A stretch of 64,000 nt of DNA, from assembly GCA_030549795.1 (NCBI GenBank), contig JAUQQO010000040.1, forward strand, positions 23,430 through 87,429. The letters run 5' to 3'. Numbering within the stretch: position 1 is the stretch's first letter; the number at the start of each line of letters is the position of its first letter. Below the pieces are notes generated by a model. It saw only the letters and a program-made list of their open reading frames with translations, made no database searches and had not been told where the DNA came from. Source of the DNA: Pseudomonadota bacterium (GTDB taxonomy: Bacteria; Pseudomonadota; Alphaproteobacteria; Geminicoccales; Geminicoccaceae). The position numbers were made by a program, and so were the translations under genes. Below, in pieces: positions 8,277 through 17,004 of this stretch.

Positions 8277-9644
8277 CTAGCGCGCTCGGGCGATTTCGCC
8301 AGGGGGAGGAGCTGCGGCTCGGTTTTGCGCGTCTGCGTTTCGCGCCCGTAGCCACTCCTGGGTCGCCGCTTCCGCGCGCCGGCGCGCTGCCGGATCGAGT
8401 TTGGCTGCCAAGCGTGATGCGCGTTCACGGCCGCGCGCGTAGCCGTGATCGGCGGCGAGCTGGTACCAGATGTAGGCCGCGAGCAGGCCAGTTTCGCCTG
8501 CGCCACCCCGTTCTTCGAGTTCGCCCAGCTTGAACATCGCCTTGCCATCGCCCGTCTCCACCGCCCGCAGATAGTATGCGCGCGCTTTGGCGATGTCGAA
8601 GACGGGGCCTTGCGGGTCTTCATGCAGCTCGGCAAGCCAGCGCCAGGCTCGATGCTCGCCGAGTTCCGCAGCGCGTTGAAAGAGCTCGAAGGCCGCTTGC
8701 TTGTCGATCGGTCCAGCTTTGCCGGCGAGTTTCTTGCGCGCGAGGTCATAGGCTGCCACGGCGTCACCAAGCTCGGCCGCGCGTGCAAGCCAGCGCGAGG
8801 CTTCCACTTCGTCTGGGGGCAGCCGAGCAGCGCCGCGCTCGTAGATCCGTGCGAGGCGCACAAGTGCGCTGGGACGCCCGCCTTCCGCGGCTCGGCGGTA
8901 CCATTCGACCGCGCGCGTTCCATCCGCCGGCACCCCCCGGCCGTCGCGGAAAAGATCACCCAACCGTTCTTGCGCCCGTGCGTCCCCCGCCTCGGCTTCG
9001 GCGCGCAGGGGCTCTAGCGCGACTGCATACCATCGCTGTGCCTCGAGCGGATCGCGCCGGCGCCCGCGTCCTTCGGCGAGGCGATCGGCGAGCGTGAGTT
9101 GCGCGTGCACATAGCCCTCACGCGCGATGCGCTCGATGGTCGCCTCTGCTCGTGCCCGTGCGCTTAAATCAAGCTCCGGATCGTCCGCTTCGATAAGCGC
9201 GAGCTGCAGGCGTGCCCCCGGATCGCCTGCTTCCGCCGCACGGCGAAGAAGCGCGAGCCCGCGCGCAGGATCGCGCGGAACGCCCAAGCCCTCGCGATAG
9301 GCTTCGCCGAGCTCGCGTAGCGCAGCCGGTGAGCCGGCCGCAGCGGCGCGTTCGAGAAACCGGATGGCTTCGCCCGGATCGCGGGGCACGCCGAGCCCGC
9401 GTCGGTGCAAACTGGCAAGCTGCAGCTGGGCGGCCGTCGATCCTTCCTCTGCGAGTCTTTGCAAAAGCGCGACCGCCGCAGGGACGTCGCCAGAGGCGAA
9501 CAGCCGCTGCACCTCGCCGAGACGATCAGCGAACGGATCGACGGGTGCCGGGGCGGGAGGAGGCGCGGGTGTGCAGCCAGCGCAGGCGAGCAACGAAGCG
9601 AGGCTCAACCGTGCGAGCCAGAGGCTGCCAGAAACGGCTCTCAT
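8277..9644 (-). CDS. Sel1-repeat (TPR-like) lipoprotein
   Basis: A 455-residue predicted lipoprotein. The signal peptide ends in a lipobox LACAGC at about residues 19-24, followed by a Pro/Ala linker. The rest is a run of about ten Sel1-type repeats of roughly 36 residues, recognisable from repeated A..G...A...LG..Y..G.GV..D patterns (for example YREGLGVPRDPARG and LFRDGRGVPADGTRA). Such solenoids bind other proteins; cell-envelope examples are known in several bacteria. The ATG overlaps the stop of the dciA-like gene (ATGA). The genes around it (mutY, dciA, dsbA-like, smc) form a familiar block, in which this gene looks like an addition. Partner unknown. Confidence 0.85.
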   Translation of the reverse strand: MRAVSGSLWLARLSLASLLACAGCTPAPPPAPAPVDPFADRLGEVQRLFASGDVPAAVALLQRLAEEGSTAAQLQLASLHRRGLGVPRDPGEAIRFLERAAAAGSPAALRELGEAYREGLGVPRDPARGLALLRRAAEAGDPGARLQLALIEADDPELDLSARARAEATIERIAREGYVHAQLTLADRLAEGRGRRRDPLEAQRWYAVALEPLRAEAEAGDARAQERLGDLFRDGRGVPADGTRAVEWYRRAAEGGRPSALVRLARIYERGAARLPPDEVEASRWLARAAELGDAVAAYDLARKKLAGKAGPIDKQAAFELFQRAAELGEHRAWRWLAELHEDPQGPVFDIAKARAYYLRAVETGDGKAMFKLGELEERGGAGETGLLAAYIWYQLAADHGYARGRERASRLAAKLDPAARRRAEAATQEWLRARNADAQNRAAAPPPGEIARAR

Positions 9645-10165
9645 CGTCGCTCCCGTTTGCCGAAGGCGGGCGCGAGCAGCCGTCGCCCAAGTGCGGCGAG
9701 CGCAGCCCTAAGCTCCTCATGCGCGAGCGATGCGGTGGCTGCAGCGATGGCAGCTTCCACATCCGGACTGCTCGCAGGCTGCGGCACGGGCTCCGCGATG
9801 GCCGTGGAGGCGAGGGGGCGTTGGCGAATGAGGATGCGACTTACCGCACGAAAGCCCAAAAAGCCGTTGATCCTTTCGATGAGCACAGGGGCACTGTGCT
9901 GCAGTTCGAGCGCCGTCGCTGCACTCGCCCACAGCTCCAGGACGCCGCCCTTTTCACCCCGCGGAAAGCGCAGATCGATAGGGCGGCAGCGCGCCGCGAG
10001 TTCGGGCCCGACGATCGCCGGCCAATCGGCGAGCGCGGCAACCGCCGCAAGCCCGCGGCGACGAAGCGCGGGCGGCAAGAGCGCGAGGACGAGCCTGCCG
10101 ACCGGCGCCGCGCCGGCTTGCCTAGAGGTGGCGGTCAGATCCGAAGCCGTTCCCACCTGGTCCAC
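9641..10165 (-). CDS. DciA-like (DUF721) replicative helicase loading protein
   Basis: A 174-residue protein of the DUF721/DciA family. The conserved core is near residues 40-110 and includes WPAIVGPELAARCRP and a beta strand LELWASAATALELQ, followed by INGFLGF. DciA proteins help load the replicative helicase DnaB in bacteria without DnaC or DnaI. The C-terminal part is Ala-rich and less conserved. It is transcribed away from mutY, with about 50 bases between the start codons, and leads the long minus-strand chain. Neighbourhood with mutY and smc supports the call; helicase loading in this organism is inferred from the family. Confidence 0.8.
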   Translation of the reverse strand: MDQVGTASDLTATSRQAGAAPVGRLVLALLPPALRRRGLAAVAALADWPAIVGPELAARCRPIDLRFPRGEKGGVLELWASAATALELQHSAPVLIERINGFLGFRAVSRILIRQRPLASTAIAEPVPQPASSPDVEAAIAAATASLAHEELRAALAALGRRLLAPAFGKRERR

Positions 10166-10215
10166 CGAGCGCTAGCTCTCTGCGCGAGATCCCCACCGTG
10201 CTCGAAGAGCCTAAC

Positions 10216-11307
10216 ATGACCGGCAGGATCCGACCATGCGGCGGTCTTGACCGCGAGCGCGCGCAAGCCATGCGCGCTGCGCTCCTTTGTTGGTTCGATC
10301 GCGAGCGACGCGAGCTGCCGTGGCGAGCAGCTGCGGGCGAATCGGCCAACCCCTGGGCGGTACTGGTGAGCGAGGTCATGCTCCAGCAGACGACGGTGGC
10401 CACGGCGGCCCAGCGTTTTCCCGCCTTCATGGCGCGGTTTCCGACCCCCGCTGCGCTCGCTTCGAGCTCGCTTGAGGAGGTGCTCGTGGCTTGGCAGGGC
10501 CTCGGCTATTATCGCCGCGCGCGCCTCTTACATGCCTGTGCGCGGGCGGTCGTCGCTGCGCACGGCGGCCGTGTGCCCGATACGCCCGAACAGCTTCGCG
10601 CGCTGCCCGGCCTTGGGGCGTATAGCGCCTTTGCGGTTGCCGCGATCGCCTTCAACCGACCGGTGCTGCCGGTCGACGGGAATGTCGCGCGCGTCGGCGC
10701 ACGGCTTCTCGGGCTCAGCATGCCGGCGCATCGGGTGCGCGCGACAGTGGCGCGGGAGTTGGCCATGCTCGCAGAGGGGCCGCGGCCGGGCGATCTCGCT
10801 CAGGCGCTCATCGAGCTGGGCGCGCTCATCTGCCGCCCGCGGGCGCCCGCTTGCGATCGTTGCCCCCTGCAGCGCTTTTGTTGTGCCGCCGAGAGCGGCC
10901 GGCCCGAGGACTTTCCTCTCCCCTCGCAGCGCAAAACCCTGCCTGTCCGCTCGACCATGGCGTTTTTCCTGCAGCGGCCTGACGGAGCGATCCTCTTCCG
11001 GCGCCGCCCCGAGGAGGGGCTGCTCGGCGGTATGATCGAGCTTCCGAGCTCGCCTTGGGGAAGCGAGCGATCGCTTGAAGAGCATCTCGCGCATGCGCCC
11101 GCCTCTATCGCGTGGCGACCGCTTCCCGGTGAAGTCCGGCACCGCTTCACCCACCTCGAGCTTCGGGTGCTTTTGGCGTGCGGCACGCTCGAAGAGAACG
11201 ATGTTGCGGGCCTTTGGCTCACACCCGCGGATTTGGCCGAGGTGCCGCTGCCGACCTTGACCCGCAAGCTGCTCGTGCAGTGCGGCGTGGTCCTTCCCGC
11301 GCGCTGA
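10216..11307 (+). CDS. mutY: A/G-specific adenine DNA glycosylase MutY
   Basis: A 363-residue base-excision enzyme that removes adenine mispaired with 8-oxoguanine. It has the helix-hairpin-helix with LPGLGAYSAFAV, the catalytic Asp in PVDGNVARV, the substrate-side Glu in EVMLQQTTV, and the four-Cys iron-sulfur cluster loop C-x6-C-x2-C-x5-C (CRPRAPACDRCPLQRFC). A C-terminal NUDIX-like domain that recognises 8-oxoG begins near residue 240. A GTG at 10198 would add six residues; the ATG at 10216 with GAAGAG upstream is preferred. It partners functionally with mutM, also in this window. Confidence 0.96.
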   Translation: MTGRIRPCGGLDRERAQAMRAALLCWFDRERRELPWRAAAGESANPWAVLVSEVMLQQTTVATAAQRFPAFMARFPTPAALASSSLEEVLVAWQGLGYYRRARLLHACARAVVAAHGGRVPDTPEQLRALPGLGAYSAFAVAAIAFNRPVLPVDGNVARVGARLLGLSMPAHRVRATVARELAMLAEGPRPGDLAQALIELGALICRPRAPACDRCPLQRFCCAAESGRPEDFPLPSQRKTLPVRSTMAFFLQRPDGAILFRRRPEEGLLGGMIELPSSPWGSERSLEEHLAHAPASIAWRPLPGEVRHRFTHLELRVLLACGTLEENDVAGLWLTPADLAEVPLPTLTRKLLVQCGVVLPAR

Positions 11308-11330
11308 GCGCGCGGCCAGTGACCTCGGGA

Positions 11331-12248
11331 TCACTCCTGCGCGTGCGCTTCGCGCAACTGCTTAAGCCTTCTATAGAGCTCTTCCGGATTGCGCCCGGTA
11401 GCGGCCGCTACCTCGCGCGCAGCGCGGCCGGGCGGCAGGCGCGCCGCCGCCTCGAGCAGTGCTGCATCGATGGCCGCTTCGGATATGTCCGCCGTCGGCT
11501 TTTCCGGCGGTCCGATGACGACGACGATCTCGCCGCGCGGCGCAGTATCTCGATAGGCGGCGGCGAGTTCGCTCAAGCTGCCGCGGCGGATCTCCTCGTG
11601 GAGCTTGGTCAGTTCGCGGGCCACCGCTGCCATCCGCGGTCCTAAGAGTTCTGCCGCGTCGGCCAACAGATCGGCGAGACGACTGCCGCGCTCGAGCAAA
11701 ACCAGCGTGACCGGGATCGCCCCGAGCGCCGCGAGTTCGCGCCGGCGCGCATCCCGCCGAGGCGGGAGGAAACCCGCGAACAAGAACCGATCGGTGGGCA
11801 GACCGGCAATCGAAAGGGCGGCGATCGGCGCCGAGGGGCCGGGGACGCAGCGCACGGGAATGCCCGCTTCGTGCGCTTCTTTAACCAGACGGTAGCCGGG
11901 GTCGCTGATCGAAGGGGTACCGGCGTCGCTCACGAGCGCAAGCGCAGCGCCCTCGCGGAGTTTCTTGATGAGCTGTGGCCGCACGCGCGGTGCCGAATGA
12001 TCGTTATAGACAACGAGCGGCTTTTCGATCCCGAAGCGATGCAGCAAGGCTCCGGAGATGCGGCTGTCCTCGCACACGACCGCATCCGCGTGGGCGAGCG
12101 TCTCCAACGCGCGCGGGCTCAAATCACCGAGATTGCCGATCGGCGTGGCGACCACATAGAGGCCAGGAGCGAGTTTACGGGGGGCGGCGGGTCCGGTAGA
12201 GCCTTGATCAGCGGCCGGTGTCCGGCTGCGCAGCTTGGCTCCGCTCAT
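11331..12248 (-). CDS. rsmI: 16S rRNA (cytidine-1402 2'-O)-methyltransferase RsmI
   Basis: A 305-residue tetrapyrrole-methylase-fold enzyme that uses SAM to methylate the ribose of C1402 in 16S rRNA. Key motifs are LYVVATPIGNLGDLSPRAL near residue 30, CEDSR, LVSDAGTPSISDPGY and the SAM-site stretch CVPGPSAPIAAL; the C-terminus has the helical HTH-like tail with GRNPEELYRRLKQL. The frame continues 153 codons upstream, but the ATG at 12248 fits the family length. That ATG shares the CATG at 12246-12249 with the divergent lipoprotein gene. In E. coli the homologue is also divergent from lpoA. Confidence 0.94.
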   Translation of the reverse strand: MSGAKLRSRTPAADQGSTGPAAPRKLAPGLYVVATPIGNLGDLSPRALETLAHADAVVCEDSRISGALLHRFGIEKPLVVYNDHSAPRVRPQLIKKLREGAALALVSDAGTPSISDPGYRLVKEAHEAGIPVRCVPGPSAPIAALSIAGLPTDRFLFAGFLPPRRDARRRELAALGAIPVTLVLLERGSRLADLLADAAELLGPRMAAVARELTKLHEEIRRGSLSELAAAYRDTAPRGEIVVVIGPPEKPTADISEAAIDAALLEAAARLPPGRAAREVAAATGRNPEELYRRLKQLREAHAQE

Positions 12249-13458
12249 GTTCGCCACCCGCCTGTCCGGCCTCCTGGTCTTCACCCTCTTTTTGCTCGTT
12301 GCCTGCGTGCCGGCGAAACAGACCACGCCTGTGGCACCGCCGCAACCACCCCGCGCGCCGAGCCCGAAAGTCGAGCCGCTACCGCCGCCACCTGCACCCC
12401 AGGGCCCGCGCAAAATCGGGCTTCTCGTGCCTCTTTCGGGAAACGCAGCGCCGATCGGCCAGGATATGCTCGACGCCGCCCAGCTCGCGCTGTTCGAGAG
12501 CGACAACCGCGAGCTTTTACTCTTACCCCGCGACACGGGCGGCGAGCCTGCGACCGCGCGACAGGCCGCCCAAGACGCGCTCGCGGCCGGAGCGGAGCTC
12601 TTGCTCGGTCCGCTCTTCGCAGGTTCGACGAGCGCTGTAGCACCACTTGCACGCGAACGGGGGGTCGTCACGCTCTCGTTTTCAAACGACGCCTCGATCG
12701 CCGGCAACGGTGTGTTCGTGCTCGGCTACCGGCCCGAAGAGCAGATCGTTCGCATCCTCGCCCATGCGCGCGAGCAGGGCTGGCGCAAACTCGGTCTGCT
12801 CGCTCCCGCCGACAGCTACGGCAACGTGGCGATCGCCGCCTGGCGGCGCGAGTTGAGCACCCGCGGTGATGCTGCGGCATCAGCGATCGGGGTCTATCCG
12901 GCGAGCGGCGATCCGACCGCGGCGGTGCGCAGCTTTCTTGAACGCTATGGCGGTCGGGTGGGCGGCCAGACCCCGGATCTCGATGCGGTCCTGATCGCCG
13001 ATGGCGGGCTGCGCTTGCGGCAGGTGGCGGCCCTGCTCGCCTTCTTCGACCTCGATCCGACGCGCACCCGGCTCCTCGGCACCCGTCTTTGGGCCGACGA
13101 TCCCGCAGTTCTGCGCGATCCGGCTTTGCGCGGCGGTCGCTTCGCGGCACCCGATCCCGCCGCTGAAGCCGCCTTCCGCGAGCGCTTTCGCTCGGCGTTC
13201 GGGCGCGAACCGACACCGCTTGCCTCGCTCGCCTTCGATGCGGTGCGGCTTGCTGCAACGGTCGCGGTGCCGGGCCGGCCGCTGACGGTTGAGGCCTTGC
13301 TCGACCCGCGCGGGTTTCAAGGGGCTTTGGGGCCGTTTCGGTTGCGGGCCGAAGGCATCGCCGAGCATGCGCTCGCGATCCTGGAGGCGGGCCCCGAAGG
13401 CGCGGTCGTGGTCGAGCCGGCGCCTGCTCGGTTTCCCGCAGCCTTCGCCCTTCGCTGA
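12247..13458 (+). CDS. Penicillin-binding protein activator (LpoA/LppC-like) lipoprotein
   Basis: A 403-residue outer-membrane lipoprotein candidate. The signal peptide ends at a lipobox (LLVAC near residue 18), then a Pro-rich linker, then a periplasmic-binding-protein fold starting KIGLLVPLSGNAAPIGQDM. LpoA proteins reach through the peptidoglycan to activate PBP1A; alphaproteobacterial relatives retain mainly the C-terminal binding-protein domain, as here. A TTG at 12235 is an alternative start, but the ATG at 12247 is better. It is divergent from rsmI, a conserved pairing. The yraN gene that usually follows is absent; a GGDEF gene comes next. Confidence 0.85.
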   Translation: MFATRLSGLLVFTLFLLVACVPAKQTTPVAPPQPPRAPSPKVEPLPPPPAPQGPRKIGLLVPLSGNAAPIGQDMLDAAQLALFESDNRELLLLPRDTGGEPATARQAAQDALAAGAELLLGPLFAGSTSAVAPLARERGVVTLSFSNDASIAGNGVFVLGYRPEEQIVRILAHAREQGWRKLGLLAPADSYGNVAIAAWRRELSTRGDAAASAIGVYPASGDPTAAVRSFLERYGGRVGGQTPDLDAVLIADGGLRLRQVAALLAFFDLDPTRTRLLGTRLWADDPAVLRDPALRGGRFAAPDPAAEAAFRERFRSAFGREPTPLASLAFDAVRLAATVAVPGRPLTVEALLDPRGFQGALGPFRLRAEGIAEHALAILEAGPEGAVVVEPAPARFPAAFALR

Positions 13459-13573
13459 AGAAGCTGAACTTTCGAGCACAAATGCGAGAGGGCCGTCGAC
13501 CGGCGGTTTACAGCGCCTCGTCCTTACGGTTAAAACTACCCGAGGGCGACGAAACTCACGGGCGAGGCGTGAC

Positions 13574-15442
13574 ATGGCCGAACACCCGGAGAAACCGTCC
13601 GACGGCAGCTCCGACGTCGAGTTCGCAGCGCAACGCGCTTCATGGCGCGAGGCGGGGGGCGGATCCGTGGTACCGCTTGAGGGGCTTCGCCGCGCAGCCG
13701 TGCTTCCAAGCCTCGTATCCTTGTCCGGGTCGCTCAGCGGCAACTGCCGAGTGCTCGTGGTCAGCGCCGAGGAGGAGCTGCTCGAGATCGTGCGCGATCT
13801 CCTTGCGCGCGCCGAGCGACCATCGTTTCGGGTGGACGGAGCGCCGAGCGCGGATGCGGCGCTGCGCCGGCTCGCTGCGAGCCGCTACGATGTCGTTCTC
13901 GTCGACGAGCACCTGCCCGATCGAGATGGGATCGAACTAGTCGGCATCTTCGAGCGCCGCGGCATCCGTGTTCCGATCGTCTTGATGAGCGAGGATGTCG
14001 ATCGGATCGATCCCGCAGCCGCGATCGACCTCGGCATCGGTGATCTGCTCGAAAAAGAAGAGCTCGAAGTCGGAAGGTTGGTCCGTTCCTTGCGCTTTGC
14101 GATCGCGCGCCGCAAGCTCACCGATCGCCTCGATCATCTCGCTCAGTACGACGAGCTGACCGGTCTTGCCAATCGCTCCCTGTTCAAGGATCGGCTCCAG
14201 CAGGCGATAGCGGCCGCGCATCGTCACCGCACCTATGTGGCGGTGATGATCCTCGACCTCGACGGCTTTAAGGCGGTCAATGACACCTTTGGCCATGCCG
14301 CGGGCGACCGGCTGCTTCGGATCGTCGCCGATCGCTTGCGTAGCTGTGTTCGCGCCACCGACACGGTGGCGCGTCTCGGCGGCGACGAATTCGCGATCCT
14401 CCTTGACAATCTCGCGCGACCGGAACGTGCCGCTGTGGTCGCGCGAAAGATTCTCGAGGCTCTCGAGCCGCCCATCGGGTTGGAGGGCAAAGAGGTGCGC
14501 ATCGGCGGCAGCCTCGGCGTAGCGCTCTATCCGAGCGATGCGCGGGATCCGCAGATCCTCGTGCGGCTCGCGGATGCCGCCATGTATGCGGTCAAAGCAC
14601 GTGGTGGACGATGCTGTCGTTTCCACGATCCGGCTTTGGACCAGCGCATGCGCCGCGGCTCGGTGCTAGAGCTTGACTTGCGTCGCGCGTTCGCTCGCGG
14701 CGAATTCGCGCTCTTCTTCCAGCCCCAGCTGCCGCTGCGCTCGAACGAGCTCGGCGTGGTGGCAGTCCCGAGGTGGCATCACCCGGAGCTAGGCACGGTC
14801 GAGGCGGATCGGTTCCGTGCGGTGGTCGAAGAGTGCGGCATTGTCGATCCGATCAGCGAGTGGCTGATCGGGGAAGCATGCCGCCATCTCAAAGAGTGGC
14901 AAGAGCTCGGCTTGGGGTCGTGTCACCTGTGCGTGCCGGTTCTCTCGCGCCGACAGCTCGCCTGGAGCGACCTCGCTGCGCGCGTAGCCGAGCGGCTCGA
15001 GCGCGCGGGAATACCGCGCACTGCACTCGAACTGGAAGTCGACGAGCGGTCGATCTTCGAGGATATCGAGACGGGGAGTAGCGGTCTTGTGCCCTTGGCT
15101 CAAAAAGAGTTGCGGCTCGCCGTCGACCGCTTTGGAGCGAGCATCGGCTCTCTGCGCGTGCTGCGCGACGCACCCCTCCGCACGCTCAAGATCGCACGCG
15201 AACTGCTCCGCGGCGTGCCCGAAGACGGCAATGCTAATTTTTTCCTTCGCTGTGTGGTCGGGATAGCACGCGAAGCCGGTGTGCGCGTGGTGGTGGAAGG
15301 CGTCGAGAGTCAGGCCCAGCTCGCCTTTTTAGAACAGATCGGTTGCCACGCCGCGCAATCGGACACGCTCGGCCCCTCGCTTTCGCCCGAAGAATGTATC
15401 GCATGGCTGCGGGAACGGTCGGTTCGCGCAGCTGTCCTTTGA
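13574..15442 (+). CDS. REC-GGDEF-EAL protein with intact GGDEF and degenerate EAL
   Basis: A 622-residue cyclic-di-GMP protein. A receiver-like domain spans residues 57-175; the phosphoacceptor Asp is kept (D111 in LVDEHLPDRDG) but the acidic pair near the start is altered (VVSAEEE). The GGDEF domain (about 190-350) has LGGDEF at 268-273 and an I-site RATD at 260-263, so diguanylate cyclase activity with product inhibition is plausible. The EAL domain (about 360-615) has lost several metal ligands: VAV replaces EAL (396-398), Pro454 replaces the usual Asn, DR replaces DD (518-519), and KIA replaces KID. It is probably not a phosphodiesterase and may bind c-di-GMP or a partner. It lies about 1.6 kb from the flagellar genes. 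Start ATG chosen at the first Met giving a complete REC domain. Confidence 0.9.
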   Translation: MAEHPEKPSDGSSDVEFAAQRASWREAGGGSVVPLEGLRRAAVLPSLVSLSGSLSGNCRVLVVSAEEELLEIVRDLLARAERPSFRVDGAPSADAALRRLAASRYDVVLVDEHLPDRDGIELVGIFERRGIRVPIVLMSEDVDRIDPAAAIDLGIGDLLEKEELEVGRLVRSLRFAIARRKLTDRLDHLAQYDELTGLANRSLFKDRLQQAIAAAHRHRTYVAVMILDLDGFKAVNDTFGHAAGDRLLRIVADRLRSCVRATDTVARLGGDEFAILLDNLARPERAAVVARKILEALEPPIGLEGKEVRIGGSLGVALYPSDARDPQILVRLADAAMYAVKARGGRCCRFHDPALDQRMRRGSVLELDLRRAFARGEFALFFQPQLPLRSNELGVVAVPRWHHPELGTVEADRFRAVVEECGIVDPISEWLIGEACRHLKEWQELGLGSCHLCVPVLSRRQLAWSDLAARVAERLERAGIPRTALELEVDERSIFEDIETGSSGLVPLAQKELRLAVDRFGASIGSLRVLRDAPLRTLKIARELLRGVPEDGNANFFLRCVVGIAREAGVRVVVEGVESQAQLAFLEQIGCHAAQSDTLGPSLSPEECIAWLRERSVRAAVL

Positions 15443-16111
15443 ACCCGCGCTTTAAGCGAAACGCAAGGCGTTCCATCATTCGGGCTCGCCGTTGACCTCT
15501 GGGGGCACGCGTTTTAGCGAGTTCACGGCTCCGCGCACAACACACGCATAAGCGTACAACGACCAATCCGGTGCAAAATGAAAAGGCAGCGCCGAATATC
15601 GGTGGGCCTCACTCGGCAGCGCGCATTCATTCGGCTCACAGAGCTACTTTGCGGCACTCCAGTCGAGGCGGGCGCTTTCTCGCCTGAAGCGAACATAAGC
15701 CGGCTGTGCGGAGCGTGTCGTCTGATGTCCGAAGAGCCGAGCCGATCGCATGGCTGAAGAGAGCGTCTTTGGCGATCGTCGAGCAGCCGTTTCGGTGGCG
15801 CTGAGGCCGCGCGCTTAAGAGTGAGGCTCGGCTCCGCGCCAAAGCCGCGTAATGCGCGTTGAGGGCAAAAAGCTTCAATTCGGCAGCTTCATGGCGAGGG
15901 CGCATCGCCCAGGTAGGGCGGTTACGGCCCAATGTCTTCGGACAACGCACTGGAAGCCTGAACAACCTGCCCGAACCGATAACGTGTGGGCGCGGCGTTG
16001 CGGCTTGCTGCAGCGCACCGGGCGCTTTGCTCCTATGTGATGGACAAAGGGCAAGGCGGTGGGGCTCGCAGGCAACGGGCCTAAACCTAAGGCGGTCGAG
16101 GGATAGCGATC
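15443..16111 (+). other. 669-base intergenic region with no recognised gene
   Basis: No frame here has a convincing protein family; the open frames are Arg/Pro/Ser-rich shadows. GC content is somewhat lower than in the flanking genes. I looked for tRNA, RNase P RNA, SRP RNA and 6S RNA signatures and recognised none. GGGCGGTTACGGCCC (15915-15929) can form a small hairpin. The region probably holds the promoter of the hydrolase at 16112 and may contain an undetected small RNA or decayed gene. Confidence 0.4.
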
Positions 16112-16924
16112 GTGGTCCACTTCGTCTTGGCTGGCGTGGCCGGTTACGCCGTGGTGGTGGGAGCTCTCTATTTGCTTCAAGATGCGCTCGTCTTCCCGCG
16201 CAGCGCAGCGAAAGGGGCAGTCTACGGTCCACCCACCCAAGCGCAGCGGATCGCACTCCCCACTTCAGATGGCAACAGCATTGTCGGCTGGTTTGTACCC
16301 GCCCGCGGCGAGAGCTGTGGGGTCGTCCTCGGCTTCGGCGGGAATGCCTGGAATGCTGATGATCTCGCGAGTTTTCTCGCCCGGCGGCTCCCGCACCATG
16401 ATCTTGTCGTGTTCCACTATCGCGGCTATGGCCCGAGCAGCGGCCGGCCGAGCGAACGGGCGCTCTACGACGACGCGCTCGTCGTGTACGACTGGGCCAA
16501 AGGGCGCGCGCACGGCCGCCCCATCTACGCCGTCGGCTTCAGTCTCGGTACGGCGGTCGTCGCTTTTCTGGCGGCACAGCGTCGGCTCGACGGCATCGTG
16601 TTGGTCACGCCCTTCGATTCCCTCGAAGCGGTCGCGCGCACGCGGTTTCCCTGGGTACCGGTGGGGATCTTGCTGCGCCATCCGTTCCGCGCTGCCGAGC
16701 AATTGCGCGGAGTCGAGGTACCGGCCGTGGTGATCTTGGCCGAGCACGATGAGGTGATCCCGCGCGAGCGCAGCGCGGCGCTCGTAGCCGCTCTCGCGCG
16801 ACCGCTCTTCGTCGGCATGGTCCCCGGGAGTACGCACAACCGCATCTACGACGAAGAAGAATTCGACCGGCTGCTGAGTGAAGCGCTTCGAGCGTTCGAC
16901 GGAATCGCCCGCAGCCGCACTTGA
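16112..16924 (+). CDS. Membrane-anchored alpha/beta hydrolase (BEM46/ABHD13-like)
   Basis: A 270-residue serine hydrolase. The N-terminus has one membrane helix (about residues 4-24), then an alpha/beta hydrolase domain with the oxyanion segment GFGGNAWN, the nucleophile elbow GFSLG (Ser near residue 145), an acid Asp in AEHDEVIP, and a catalytic His in GSTHNRIY. The strand before it reads VVFHYRGYGPSSGRPSE, typical of BEM46-type hydrolases. The substrate is unknown; members are often annotated as lysophospholipase- or peptidase-like. The start at 16112 is GTG and places the helix at the extreme N-terminus. No operon partner is evident. Confidence 0.85.
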   Translation: MVHFVLAGVAGYAVVVGALYLLQDALVFPRSAAKGAVYGPPTQAQRIALPTSDGNSIVGWFVPARGESCGVVLGFGGNAWNADDLASFLARRLPHHDLVVFHYRGYGPSSGRPSERALYDDALVVYDWAKGRAHGRPIYAVGFSLGTAVVAFLAAQRRLDGIVLVTPFDSLEAVARTRFPWVPVGILLRHPFRAAEQLRGVEVPAVVILAEHDEVIPRERSAALVAALARPLFVGMVPGSTHNRIYDEEEFDRLLSEALRAFDGIARSRT

Positions 16925-17004
16925 TGGACCGGCTCCAAGCTAGCGCTCACAAGCGGATTATTGTTTTGGCGATCGAAACGCTCCGCGTTCTTTCAACTCG
17001 CAGC

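Noticed and set aside
15636-16256. 206-residue minus-strand frame in the gap before the alpha/beta hydrolase
   Set aside because: Arg/Pro/Ser-rich, overlaps the hydrolase start, no motif; taken as a chance frame.
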